This document shows positions 1 through 10,410 of a stretch of DNA of 64,000 bases, in pieces. Within the stretch, counting starts at the first letter, position 1. Every line of letters starts with the position of its first letter. The notes below the pieces were generated by a model, which did not search any database, was not told the origin of the DNA, and saw only the letters and a list, made by a program, of their open reading frames with translations. Origin of the DNA: Petrolisthes cinctipes (Eukaryota > Arthropoda > Malacostraca > Decapoda > Porcellanidae); assembly GCA_033782935.1 (NCBI GenBank), contig JAWQEG010000286.1:3113501-3177500 (forward strand). The letters run 5' to 3'. The position numbers and the translations under genes were made by a program.

Positions 1-505
1 TTTTGAAAATATTCTAGCACTGAGTAGGCATGTACAGATTGCTTCTGGGACCCCAAAATATTGAATTTTCGGGTGTTTTGAGCCTGAATTTGATATATAA
101 ACGGGTACAGAAGATACATGCACATATTGACTTTGGGCACCAAAAATATCGATTTTCAGCATGTTTTGGGCCTAAATTTTGAAAATACTCTAACACGGAG
201 TAGGCATGTACAGATCGCTTCTGGGACCCCAAAATATCGAATTTTCGGGTGTTTAGGGCCAGAATTTGAGATATAAACGGGTACTGAAGATGCATGCACA
301 TATCGACTTTTGGGCACCTAAAAGATCGATTTTCAGTATGTTTTTGGCTTGTATTTTGAAAATACTCTAACACGGAGAAGGCATGTACAGATCCCTTCCG
401 GGACCTCTAAATATCGAATTTTCGGTTGTTTTGGGACTGAATTTGATATATCGATTTTTTGGCACCTAAAATGTCGATTTTTAGCATGTTTTTAGCCTAT
501 ATTTT

Positions 506-681
506 GAAAATATTCTAGCACTGTGTAGGCATGTACAGATTGCTTCTGGGACCCCAAAATATTGAATTTTCGGGTGTTTTGAGCCTGAATTTGAGATATA
601 AACGGGTACAGAAGATACATGCACATATTGACTTTGGGCATCTAAAATATCGATTTTCAGCATGTTTTGGGCCTGAATTTT
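506..681 (+). repeat. Class A monomer, 176 bp (representative)
   Basis: This is a clean example of the first monomer of the A-B-C unit. Class A starts with gaaaatattctagcac after a tatatttt run. It carries attgcttctggg, aaaatattgaatt, gttttgagcctgaattt, gggtacagaag and catattgactttggg. Two subtypes differ at the start of the second half: gggcatctaaaatatcg, as here, or gggcaccaaaaatatcg, as at 150. Class A differs from B and C by TG where they have CG at three places (see findings). The start coordinate is a phase convention taken at the g in the centre of the boundary palindrome. No coding function is claimed. Confidence 0.95.
542..629 (+). repeat. First 88-bp half-repeat of the monomer
   Basis: This half runs from gcttctggga to gcacatatt. 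Aligned without gaps to the next 88 bp (630-717), about 57 of 88 positions agree. The strongest agreement is in the centre, where tgttttgagcctgaatt matches tgttttgggcctgaatt, and at the end, where catgcacatatt matches catgtacagatc. The 29-bp deletion that makes class C falls in this half. Confidence 0.85.
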
Positions 682-717
682 GAAAATACTCTAACACGGA
701 GTAGGCATGTACAGATC
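630..717 (+). repeat. Second 88-bp half-repeat of the monomer
   Basis: This half runs from gactttgggc to gtacagatc and is the partner of the preceding 88 bp. Shared blocks are tttggg, caaaaata or taaaata, gttttgggcctgaatt, catg and aca.at. It contains the short palindrome around ttttgaaaa that I use as the monomer boundary, and the first half lacks that palindrome. The equal lengths and the full-length ungapped match support an origin of the 176-bp monomer as an 88-bp dimer. Confidence 0.85.
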
Positions 718-858
718 GCTTCTGGGACCCCAAAATATCGAATTTTCGGGTGTTTAGGGCCAGAATTTGAGATATAAACGGGTACAGAAGATGCATGCAC
801 ATATCGACTTTTGGGCACCTAAAAGATCGATTTTCAGTATGTTTTTGGCCTGTATTTT
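682..858 (+). repeat. Class B monomer, 177 bp (representative)
   Basis: This is the second monomer of the trimer. It starts gaaaatactctaacacgg and carries gatcgcttctggg, aaaatatcgaatt, gtttagggccagaattt, gatgcatgcacatatcg, cttttgggcacctaaaag and cagtatgtttttggcc. One extra base in the second half makes it 177 bp rather than 176. Class B always sits between A and C in a standard unit. In rare long units it occurs twice, as in the tetramers ending at 47788 and 56271. Confidence 0.95.
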
Positions 859-1006
859 GAAAATACTCTAACACGGAGTAGGCATGTACAGATACCTTCT
901 GGGACCTCTAAATATCGAATTTTCGGGTGTTTTGGGACTGAATTTGAGATATCGATTTTTTGGCACCTAAAATGTCGATTTTTAGCATGTTTTTAGCCTA
1001 TATTTT
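859..1006 (+). repeat. Class C monomer, 148 bp, carrying a 29-bp deletion (representative)
   Basis: This is the third monomer of the trimer. It starts like B (gaaaatactctaacac). It then reads gggacctctaaatatcg, gttttgggactgaattt, gagatatcgattttttggc and tttttagcatgtttttag. Compared with A and B it lacks the 29 bases between gatat and cgac, which hold the aaacgggtacag and gcatgcacatat part. The deleted stretch is flanked by atat on both sides, so the junction keeps a single atat. A second subtype has atcgcttctgggacccc and cgactttttggcacctaaaag. With 176 and 177 bp before it, C brings the unit to exactly 501 bp. Confidence 0.95.
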
Positions 1007-1014
1007 GAAAATAT
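1000..1014. other. Conserved short dyad at the monomer boundary (representative)
   Basis: The monomer junction forms an inverted repeat with 7-base arms and a 1-base centre. Before A monomers it reads atattttgaaaatat, as here. Before C and many B' monomers it reads gtattttgaaaatac, so the arm ends have changed together. Before B monomers it reads gaattttgaaaatac, with one unpaired position. The centre base varies (g; a at 25730; t near 3660) while the arms stay paired. Short dyads are common in centromeric satellites, but any function here is inference. Confidence 0.7.
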
Positions 1015-4000
1015 TCTAGCACTGTGTAGGCATGTACAGATTGCTTCTGGGACCCCAAAATATTGAATTTTCGGGTGTTTTGAGCCTGAATTTGAGATAT
1101 AAACGGGTACAGAAGATATATGCACATATTGACTTTGGGCATCTAAAATATCGATTTTCAGCATGTTTTGGGCCTGTATTTTGAAAATACTCTAACATTG
1201 AGTAGGCATGTACAGATGGCTTCTGGGACCCCAAAATATTTATTTTTCGGGTGTTTTGAGCCTGAATTTGAGATATAAACGGGTACTGAAGATGCATGCA
1301 CATATCGACTTTTGTGCACCTAAAAGATCGATTTTCAGTATGTTTTGAGCATGTATTTTGAAAATACTCTAACACGGAGTAGGCATGTACAGATCGCTTC
1401 TGGGACTCCTAAATATCGAATTTTCGGGTGCTTTGGGACTGAATTTGAGATATCGACTTTTTGGCACCTAAAAGATCGATTTTTAGCATGTTTTTAGCCT
1501 ATATTTTGAAAATATTCTAGCACTGAGTAGGCATGTACAGATTGCTTCTGGGACCCCAAAATATTGAATTTTCGAGTGTTTTGAGCCTGAATTTGAGATA
1601 TAAACGGGTACAGAAGATACATGCACATATTGACTTTGGGCACCAAAAATATCGATTTTCAGCATGTTTTGAGCCTGAATTTAGAAAATACTCTAACACG
1701 GAGTAGGCATGTACAGATCGCTTCTGGGAAACCAAAATTTCGAATTTTCGGGTGTTTTGAGCCTAAATTTGAGATATAAACGGGTACTGAAGATGCATGC
1801 ACATATCGACTTTTGTGCACCTAAAAGATCGATTTTCAGTATGTTTTGAGCATGTATTTTGAAAATACTCTAACACGGAGTAGGCATGTACAGATCCCTT
1901 CTGTGACCCCTAAATATCGAATTTTCGGGTGTTTTGGGACTGAATTTGAGATATCGACTTTTTGGCACCTAAAAGATCGATTTTTAGCATGTTTTTAGCC
2001 TATATTTTGAAAATATTCTAGCACTGTGTAGGCATGTACAGATTGCTTCTGGGACCCCAAAATATTGAATTTTCGGGTGTTTTGAGCCTGAATTTGAGAT
2101 ATAAACGGGTACAGAAGATACATGCACATATTGACTTTGGGCATCTAAAATATCGATTTTCAGTATGTTTTGAGCATGTATTTTGAAAATACTCTAACAC
2201 GGAGTAGGCATGTACAGATCGCTTCTGGGACCCCTAAATATCGAATTTTCGGGTGTTTTGGGACTGAATTTGAGATATCGACTTTTTGGCACCTAAAAGA
2301 TCGATTTTTAGCATGTTTTTAGCCTATATTTTTGAAAATATTCTAGCACTGAGTAGGCATGTACAGATTGTTTCTGGGACCCCAAAATATTGAATTTTCG
2401 GGTGTTTTGAGCCTGAATTTGAGATATAAACGGGTACAGAAGATACATGCACATATTGACTTTGGGCACCAAAAATATCGATTTTCAGCATGTTTTGGGC
2501 CTGAATTTTGAAAATACTCTAACACGGAGTAGGCATGTACAGATCGCTTCTGGGACCCCAAAATATCGAATTTTCGGGTGTTTAGGGCCAGAATTTGAGA
2601 TATAAACGGGTACTGAAGATGCATGCACATATCGACTTTTGGGCACCTAAAAGATCGATTTTCAGTATGTTTTTGGCCTGTATTTTGAAAATACTCTAAC
2701 ACGGAGAAGGCATGTACAGATCCCTTCCGGGACCTCTAAATATCGAATTTTCGGGTGTTTTGGGACTGAATTTGATATATCGATTTTTTGGCACCTAAAA
2801 TGTCGATTTTTAGCATGTTTTTAGCCTATATTTTGAAAATATTCTAGCACTGTGTTGGCATGTACAGATTGCTTCTGGGACCCTAAAATATTGAATTTTC
2901 GGGTGTTTTGAGCCTGAATTTGAGATATAAACGGGTACAGAAGATACATGCACATATTGACTTTGGGCATCTAAAATATCGATTTTCAGCATGTTTTGGG
3001 CTAGTATTTTGAAAATACTCTAACACTGAGTAGGCATGTACAGATCGCTTCTGGGACCCCTAAATATCGAATTTTCGGGTGTTTTGGGACTGAATTTGAG
3101 ATATCGACTTTTTGGCACCTAAAAGATCGATTTTTAGCATGTTTTTAGCCTATATTTTGAAAATATTCTAGCACTGAGTAGGCATGTACAGATTGCTTCT
3201 GGGACCCCAAAATATTGAATTTTCGGGTGTTTTGAGCCTGAATTTGAGATATAAACGGGTACAGAAGATACATGCACATATTGACTTTGGGCACCAAAAA
3301 TATCGATTTTCAGCATGTTTTGGGCCTGAATTTTGAAAATACTCTAACACGGAGTAGGCATGTACAGATCGCTTCTGGGACCCCAAAATATCGAATTTTC
3401 GGGTGTTTAGGGCCAGAATTTGAGATATAAACGTTTACAGAAAATGCATGCACATATCGACTTTTGGGCACCTAAAAGATCGATTTTCAGAATGTTTTTG
3501 GCCTGTATTTTGAAAATACTCTAACATGGAGTAAGCATGTACAGATACCTTCTGGGACCTCTAAATATCGAATTTTCGGGTGTTTTGGGACTGAATTTGA
3601 GATATCGATTTTTTGGCACCTAAAATGTCGATTTTTAGCATGTTTTTAACCTATATTTTTAAAATATTCTAGCACTGTGTAGGCATGTACAGATTGCTTC
3701 TGGGATCAAAAAATATTGAATTTTCGGGTGTTTTGAGCCTGAATTTAAGATATAAACGGGTACTGAAGATGCATGCACATATCGACTTTGGGCACCAAAA
3801 ATATCGATTTTCAGCATGTTTTGGGCCTGAAATTTGAAAATACTCTAACACGGAGTAGGCATGTACAGATTGCTTCTGGGACCCCAAAATATTGAATTTT
3901 CGGGTGTTTTGAGCCTGAATTCGAGATATAAACGGGTACTGAAGATGCATGCACATATCGACTTTTGTGCACCTAAAAGATCGATTTTCAGTATGTTTTG

Positions 4001-4160
4001 AGCATGTATTTTGAAAATACTCTAACACGGAGTAGGCATGTACAGATCGCTTCTGGGACCCTTAAATATCGAATGTTCGGGTGTTTTGAGACTGAATTTG
4101 AGATATCGACTTTTTGGCAACCAAAAGATCGATTTTTAGCATGTTTTTAGCCTATATTTT

Positions 4161-4326
4161 GAAAATATTCTAGCACTGTACAGATTGCTTCTGGGACCCC
4201 AAAATATTGAATTTTAGGGTGTTTTGAGCCTGAATTTGAGATATAAACGGGTACAGAAGATACATGCACATATTGACTTTGGGCATCTAAAATATCGATT
4301 TACAGCATGTTTTGGGCCTGAATTTT
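4161..4326 (+). repeat. Class A short variant, 166 bp, with a 10-bp deletion (representative)
   Basis: This monomer reads ctagcactgtacagatt where full-length A reads ctagcactgtgtaggcatg followed by tacagatt. Ten bases are missing, and tgt flanks both sides of the lost segment. The variant turns a 501-bp trimer into 491 bp. It is scattered through the window, for example in the units after 4136, 5128, 6770, 7261, 9895, 10386, 16970 and 17461. It is present in both copies of most large duplications, so it is an old allele that has spread by unit duplication. Confidence 0.93.
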
Positions 4327-4827
4327 GAAAATACTCTAACACGGAGTAGGCCTGTACAGATCGCTTCTGGGACCCCAAAATATCGAATTTTCGGGTGTTT
4401 AGGGCCTGAATTTGAGATATAAACGGGTACAGAAGATGCATGCACATATCGACTTTTGGGCACCTAAAAGATCGATTTTCAGTATGTTTTTGGCCTGTAT
4501 TTTGAAAATACTCTAACACGGAGTAGGCATGTACAGATACCTTCTGGGACCTCTAAATATCGAATTTTCGGGTGTTTTGGGACTGAATTTGAGATATCGA
4601 TTTTTTGGCACCTAAAATGTCGATTTTTAGCATGTTTTTAGCCTATATTTTGAAAATATTCTAGCACTGTGTAGGCATGTACAGATTGCTTCTGGGATCC
4701 CAAAATATTGAATTTTCGGGTGTTTTGAGCCTGAATTTGAGATATAAACGGGTACAGAAGATACATGCACATATTGACTTTGGGCATCTAAAATATCGAT
4801 TTTCAGCATGTTTTGGGCCTGTATTTT

Positions 4828-5004
4828 GAAAATACTCTAACACTGAGTAGGCATGTACAGATTGCTTCTGGGACCCCAAAATATTGAATTTTCGGGTGTT
4901 TTGAGCCTGAATTTGAGATATAAACGGGTACTGAAGATGCATGCACATATCGACTTTTATGCACCTAAAAGATCGATTTTCAGTATGTTTTGAGCATGTA
5001 TTTT
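4828..5004 (+). repeat. Chimeric monomer B', 177 bp (A-like first half, B-like second half)
   Basis: This occupies the B position, but its first half is A-like: gattgcttctggg, aaaatattgaatt and gttttgagcctgaattt. Its second half is B-like: gatgcatgcacatatcgac and acctaaaagatcg. It also has its own marks, gggtactgaag and gttttgagcatgtatttt. At this copy the usual ttttgtgcacc reads ttttatgcacc. B' alternates with ordinary B across the whole array, for example at 1183-1359 and 25553-25729. The mosaic pattern suggests recombination or gene conversion between A and B. Confidence 0.85.
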
Positions 5005-7285
5005 GAAAATACTCTAACACGGAGTAGGCATGTACAGATCGCTTCTGGGACCCCTAAATATCGAATTTTCGGGTGTTTTGGGACTGAATTTGAGATATCG
5101 ACTTTTTGGCACCTAAAAGATCGATTTTTAGCATGTTTTTTGCCTATATTTTGAAAATATTCTAGCACTGTACAGATTGCTTCTGGGACCCCAAAATATT
5201 GAATTTTCGGGTGTTTTGAGCCTGAATTTGAGATATAAACGGGTACAGAAGATACATGCACATATTGACTTTGGGCACCAAAAATATCGATTTTCAGTAT
5301 GTTTTGGGCCTGAATTTTGAAAATACTCTAACACGGAGTAGGCATGTACAGATCACTTCTGGGACTCCAAAATATCGAATTTTCGGGTGTTTAGGGCCAG
5401 AATTTGAGATATAATAGGGTACAGAAGATGCATGCACAAATCGACTTTTGGGCACCTAAAAGATCGATTTTCAGTATGTTTTGAGCATGTATTTTGAAAA
5501 TACTCTAACACGGAGTAGGCATGTACAGATCGCTTCTGGGACCCCTAAATATCGAATTTTCGGGTGTTTTGGGACTGAATTTGAGATATCGACTTTTTGG
5601 CACCTAAAAGATCGATTTTTAGCATGTTTTTAGCCTATATTTTGAAAATATTCTAGCACTGAGTAGGCATGTACAGATTGCTTCTGGGACCCCAAAATAT
5701 TGAATTTTCGGGTGTTTTGAGCCTGAATTTGAGATATAAACGGGTACTGAAGATGCATTCACATATCGACTTTTGTGCACCTAAAAGATCGATTTTCAGT
5801 ATGTTTTGAGCATGTATTTTGAAAATACTCTAACACGGAATAGGCATGTACAGATCGCTTCTGGGACCCCTAAATATCGAATTTTCGGGTGTTTTGGGAC
5901 TGAATTTGAGATATCGACTTTTTGGCACCTAAAAGATCGATTTTTAGCATGTTTTTAGCCTATATTTTGAAAATATTCTAGCACTGAGTAGGCATGTACA
6001 GATTGCTTCTGGGACCCCAAAATATTGAATTTTCGGGTGTTTTGAGCCTGAATTTGAGATATAAACGGGTACAGAAGATACATGCACATATTGACTTTGG
6101 GCACCAAAAATATCGATTTTCAGCATGTTTTGGGCCTGAATTTTAAAAATACTCTAACACGGAGTAGGCATGTACAGATCGCTTCTGGGACCCCAAAATA
6201 TCGAATTTTCGGGTGTTTAGGGCCAGAATTTGAGATATAAACGGGTACAGAAGATGCATGCACATATCGACTTTTGGGCACCTAAAAGATCGATTTTCAG
6301 TATGTTTTTGGCCTGTATTTTGAAAATACTCTAACATGGAGTAAGCATGTACAGATACCTTCTGGGACCTCTAAATATAGAATTTTCGGGTGTTTTGGGA
6401 CTGAATTTGAGATATCGATTTTTTGGCACCTAAAATGTCGATTTTTAGCATGTTTTTATCCTATATTTTGAAAATATTCTAGCACTGTGTAGGCATGTAC
6501 AGATTGCTTCTGGGACCCCAAAATATTGAATTTTCGGGTGTTTTGAGCCTGAATTTGAGATATAAACGGGTACTGAAGATGCATGCACATATCGACTTTT
6601 GTGCACCTAAAAGATCGATTTTCAGTATGTTTTGAGCATGTATTTTGAAAATACTCTAACACGGAGTAGGCATGTACAGATCGCTTCTGGGACCCCTAAA
6701 TATCGAATTTTCGGGTGTTTTGAGACTGAATTTGAGATATCGACTTTTTGGCACCCAAAAGATCGATTTTTAGCATGTTTTTAGCCTATATTTTGAAAAT
6801 ATTCTAGCACTGTACAGATTGCTTCTGAGACCCCAAAATATTGAATTTTCGGGTGTTTTGAGCCTGAATTTGAGATATAAACGGGTACAGAAGATACATG
6901 CACATATTGACTTTGGGCATCTAAAATATCGATTTTCAGCATGTTTTGGGCCTGAATTTTGAAAATACTTTAACACGGAGTAGGCCTGTACAGATAGCTT
7001 CTGGGACCCCAAAATATCGAATTTTCGGGTGTTTAGGGCCAGAATTTGAGATATAAACGGGTACAGAAGATGCATGCACATATCGACTTTTGGGCACCTA
7101 AAAGATCGATTTTCAGTATGTTTTGAGCATGTATTTTGAAAATACTCTAACACGGAGTAGGCATGTACAGATCGCTTCTGGGACCCCTAAATATCGAATT
7201 TTCGGGTGTTTTGGGACTGAATTTGAGATATCGACTTTTTGGCACATAAAAGATCGATTTTTAGCATGTTTTTAGCCTATATTTT

Positions 7286-10200
7286 GAAAATATTCTAGCA
7301 CTGTACAGATTGCTTCTGGGACCCCAAAATATTGAATTTTCGGGTGTTTTGAGCCTGAATTTGAGATATAAACGGGTACAGAAGATACATGCACATATTG
7401 ACTTTGGGCACCAAAAATATCGATTTTCAGTATGTTTTAGGCCTGAATTTTGAAAATACTCTAACACGGAGTAGGCATGTACAGATCGCTTCTGGGACCC
7501 CAAAATATCGAATTTTCTGGTGTTTAGGGCCAGAATTTGAGATATAAACGGGTACAGAAGATGCATGCACATATCGACTTTTGGGCACCTAAAAGATCGA
7601 TTTTCAGTATGTTTTGAGCATGTATTTTGAAAATACTCTAACACGGAGTAGGCATGTACAGATCGCTTCTGGGACCCCTAAATATCGAATTTTCGGGTGT
7701 TTTGGGACTGAATTTGAGATTTCGACTTTTTGGCACCTAAAAGATCGATTTTTAGCATGTTTTTAGCCTATATTTTGAAAATATTCTAGCACAGAGTAGG
7801 CATGTACAGATTGCTTCTGGGACCCCAAAATATTGAATTTTCGGGTGTTTTGAGCCTGAATTTGAGATATAAACGGGTACTGAAGATGCATTCACATATC
7901 GACTTTTGTGCACCTAAAAGATCGATTTTCAGTATGTTTTGAGCATGTATTTTGAAAATACTCTAACACGGAGTAGGCATGTACAGATCGCTTCTGGGAC
8001 CCCTAAATATCGAATTTTCGGGTGTTTTGGGACTGAATTTGAGATATCGACTTTTTGGCACCTAAAAGATCGATTTTTAGCATGTTTTTAGCCTATATTT
8101 TGAAAATATTCTAGCACTGAGTAGGCATGTACAGATTGCTTCTGGGACCCCAAAATATTGAATTTTCGGGTGTTTTGAGCCTGAATTTGAGATATAAACG
8201 GGTACAGAAGATACATGCACATATTGACTTTGGGCACCAAAAATATCGATTTTCAGCATGTTTTGGGCCTGAATTTTGAAAATACTCTAACACGGAGTAG
8301 GCCTGTACAGATAGCTTCTGGGACCCCAAAATATCGAATTTTCGGGTGTTTAGGGCCAGAATTTGAGATATAAACGGGTACAGAAGATGCATGCACATAT
8401 CGACTTTTGGGCACCTAAAAGATCGATTTTCAGTATGTTTTGAGCATGTATTTTGAAAATACTCTAACACGGAGTAGGCATGTACAGATCGCTTCTGGGA
8501 CCCCTAAATATCGAATTTTCGGGTGTTTTGGGACTGAATTTGAGATATCGACTTTTTGGCACATAAAAGATCGATTTTTAGCATGTTTTTAGCCTATATT
8601 TTGAAAATATTCTAGCACTGTACAGATTGCTTCTGGGACCCCAAAATATTGAATTTTCGGGTGTTTTGAGCCTGAATTTGAGATATAAACGGGTACAGAA
8701 GATACATGCACATATTGACTTTGGGCACCAAAAATATCGATTTTCAGTATGTTTTAGGCCTGAATTTTGAAAATACTCTAACACGGAGTAGGCATGTACA
8801 GATCGCTTCTGGGACCCCAAAATATCGAATTTTCTGGTGTTTAGGGCCAGAATTTGAGATATAAACGGGTACTGAAGATGCATGCACATATCGACTTTTG
8901 GGCACCTAAAAGATCGATTTTCAGTATGTTTTGAGCATGTATTTTGAAAATACTCTAACACGGAGTAGGCATGTACAGATCGCTTCTGGGACCCCTAAAT
9001 ATCGAATTTTCGGGTGTTTTGGGACTGAATTTGAGATTTCGACTTTTTGGCACCTAAAAGATCGATTTTTAGCATGTTTTTAGCCTATATTTTGAAAATA
9101 TTCTAGCACAGAGTAGGCATGTACAGATTGCTTCTGGGACCCCAAAATATTGAATTTTCGGGTGTTTTGAGCCTGAATTTGAGATATAAACGGGTACTGA
9201 AGATGCATTCACATATCGACTTTTGTGCACCTAAAAGATCGATTTTCAGTATGTTTTGAGCATGTATTTTGAAAATACTCTAACACGGAGTAGGCATGTA
9301 CAGATCGCTTCTGGGACCCCTAAATATCGAATTTTCGGGTGTTTTGGGACTGAATTTGAGATATCGACTTTTTGGCACCTAAAAGATCGATTTTTAGCAT
9401 GTTTTTAGCCTATATTTTGAAAATATTCTAGCACTGAGTAGGCATGTACAGATTGCTTCTGGGACCCCAAAATATTGAATTTTCGGGTGTTTTGAGCCTG
9501 AATTTTAGATATAAACGGGTACAGAAGATACATGCACATATTGACTTTGGGCACCAAAAATATCGATTTTCAGCATGTTTTGGGCCTGAATTTTGAAAAT
9601 ACTCTAACACGGAGTAGGCATGTACAGATTGCTTCTGGGACCCCAAAATATTGAATTTTCGGGTGTTTTGAGCCTGAATTTGAGATATAAACGGGTACTG
9701 AAGATGCATGCACATATCGACTTTTGTGCACCTAAAAGATCGATTTTCAGTATGTTTTGAGCATGTATTTTGAAAATACTCTAACACGGAGTAGGCATGT
9801 ACAGATCGCTTCTGGGACCCCTAAATATCGAATTTTCGGGTGTTTTGAGACTGAATTTGAGATATCGACTTTTTGGCACCTAAAAGATCGATTTTTAGCA
9901 TGTTTTTAGCCTATATTTTGAAAATATTCTAGCACTGTACAGATTGCTTCTGGGACCCCAAAATATTGAATTTTCGGGTGTTTTGAGCCTGAATTTGAGA
10001 TATAAACGGGTACAGAAGATACATGCACATATTGACTTTGGGCATCTAAAATATCGATTTTCAGCATGTTTTGGGCCTGAATTTTGAAAATACTTTAACA
10101 CGGAGTAGGCCTGTACAGATAGCTTCTGGGACCCCAAAATATCGAATTTTCGGGTGTTTAGGGCCAGAATTTGAGATATAAACGGGTACAGAAGATGCAT

Positions 10201-10410
10201 GCACATATCGACTTTTGGGCACCTAAAAGGTCGATTTTCAGTATGTTATGAGCATGTATTTTGAAAATACTCTAACACGGAGTAGGCATGTACAGATCGC
10301 TTCTGGGACCCCTAAATATCGAATTTTCGGGTGTTTTGGGACTGAATTTGAGATATCGACTTTTTGGCACATAAAAGATCGATTTTTAGCATGTTTTTAG
10401 CCTATATTTT
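7286..10410. repeat. Array block 3: tandem 1,317-bp supra-units
   Basis: Unit ends are 7261, 7752, 8077, 8578, 9069, 9394, 9895 and 10386. The 491+325+501 pattern repeats with a period of 1,317 bp. Shared rare marks confirm it. They are ggcacataaaag (near 7244, 8561 and 10370), gttttaggcctg (near 7434, 8752 and 10560), tttctggtgtttaggg, gagatttcgac (near 7718 and 9035) and cacagagtagg (near 7791 and 9107). This 3,125-bp stretch has no counterpart in the later copy of the large block, where 19594 corresponds to both 7261 and 10386. It looks like a local expansion in this copy or a loss from the other. Confidence 0.85.

Larger units (their letters stand above)
1..3659. repeat. Array block 1: mixed trimers and dimers
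   Basis: Unit ends fall at 481, 982, 1483, 1984, 2308, 2810, 3134 and 3635. This gives lengths of 501, 501, 501, 324, 502, 324 and 501 bp, after a first unit that is essentially complete. The stretch from 1 to about 1000 is nearly repeated 2,329 bp downstream, from about 2330. Both contain gagaaggcatg, gatcccttccgggacc and gatatatcgatttttt. The 502-bp unit has one extra t at its start (tatatttttgaaaat near 2333). No gene or other feature is visible. Confidence 0.9.
3660..7285. repeat. Array block 2: first copy of an older large repeat
   Basis: Unit ends fall at 4136, 4627, 5128, 5619, 5944, 6445, 6770 and 7261 (lengths 501, 491, 501, 491, 325, 501, 325 and 491 bp). The same succession reappears at 15478-19618, displaced by 11,842 bp and then by 12,333 bp, because the later copy has gained one 491-bp unit. 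Shared rare marks include gggacccttaaatatcg with gaatgttcggg, ggcaaccaaaag, gaattttagggtg and the GGATCC at 4695. No gene is present. Confidence 0.88.

Noticed and set aside
225..255. CENP-B box (TTCG, seven bases, CGGG)
   Set aside because: The closest match, atcgaattttcggg, has six bases between the two parts instead of seven and a mismatch in the first part. Class A copies have also lost the first CG.
290..300. Alternating tgcatgca stretch as a Z-DNA or regulatory site
   Set aside because: Only 8-10 bases, present in most B-type monomers and degraded in several (gcattcac, gcatacac) without apparent consequence. Not enough to support a function.
3659..4028. Family of short cysteine-containing repeat proteins on the minus strand
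   Set aside because: The peptides are the translated satellite monomer. They occur in every unit, overlap in different frames and are interrupted wherever the 10-bp or 29-bp deletions shift the frame.
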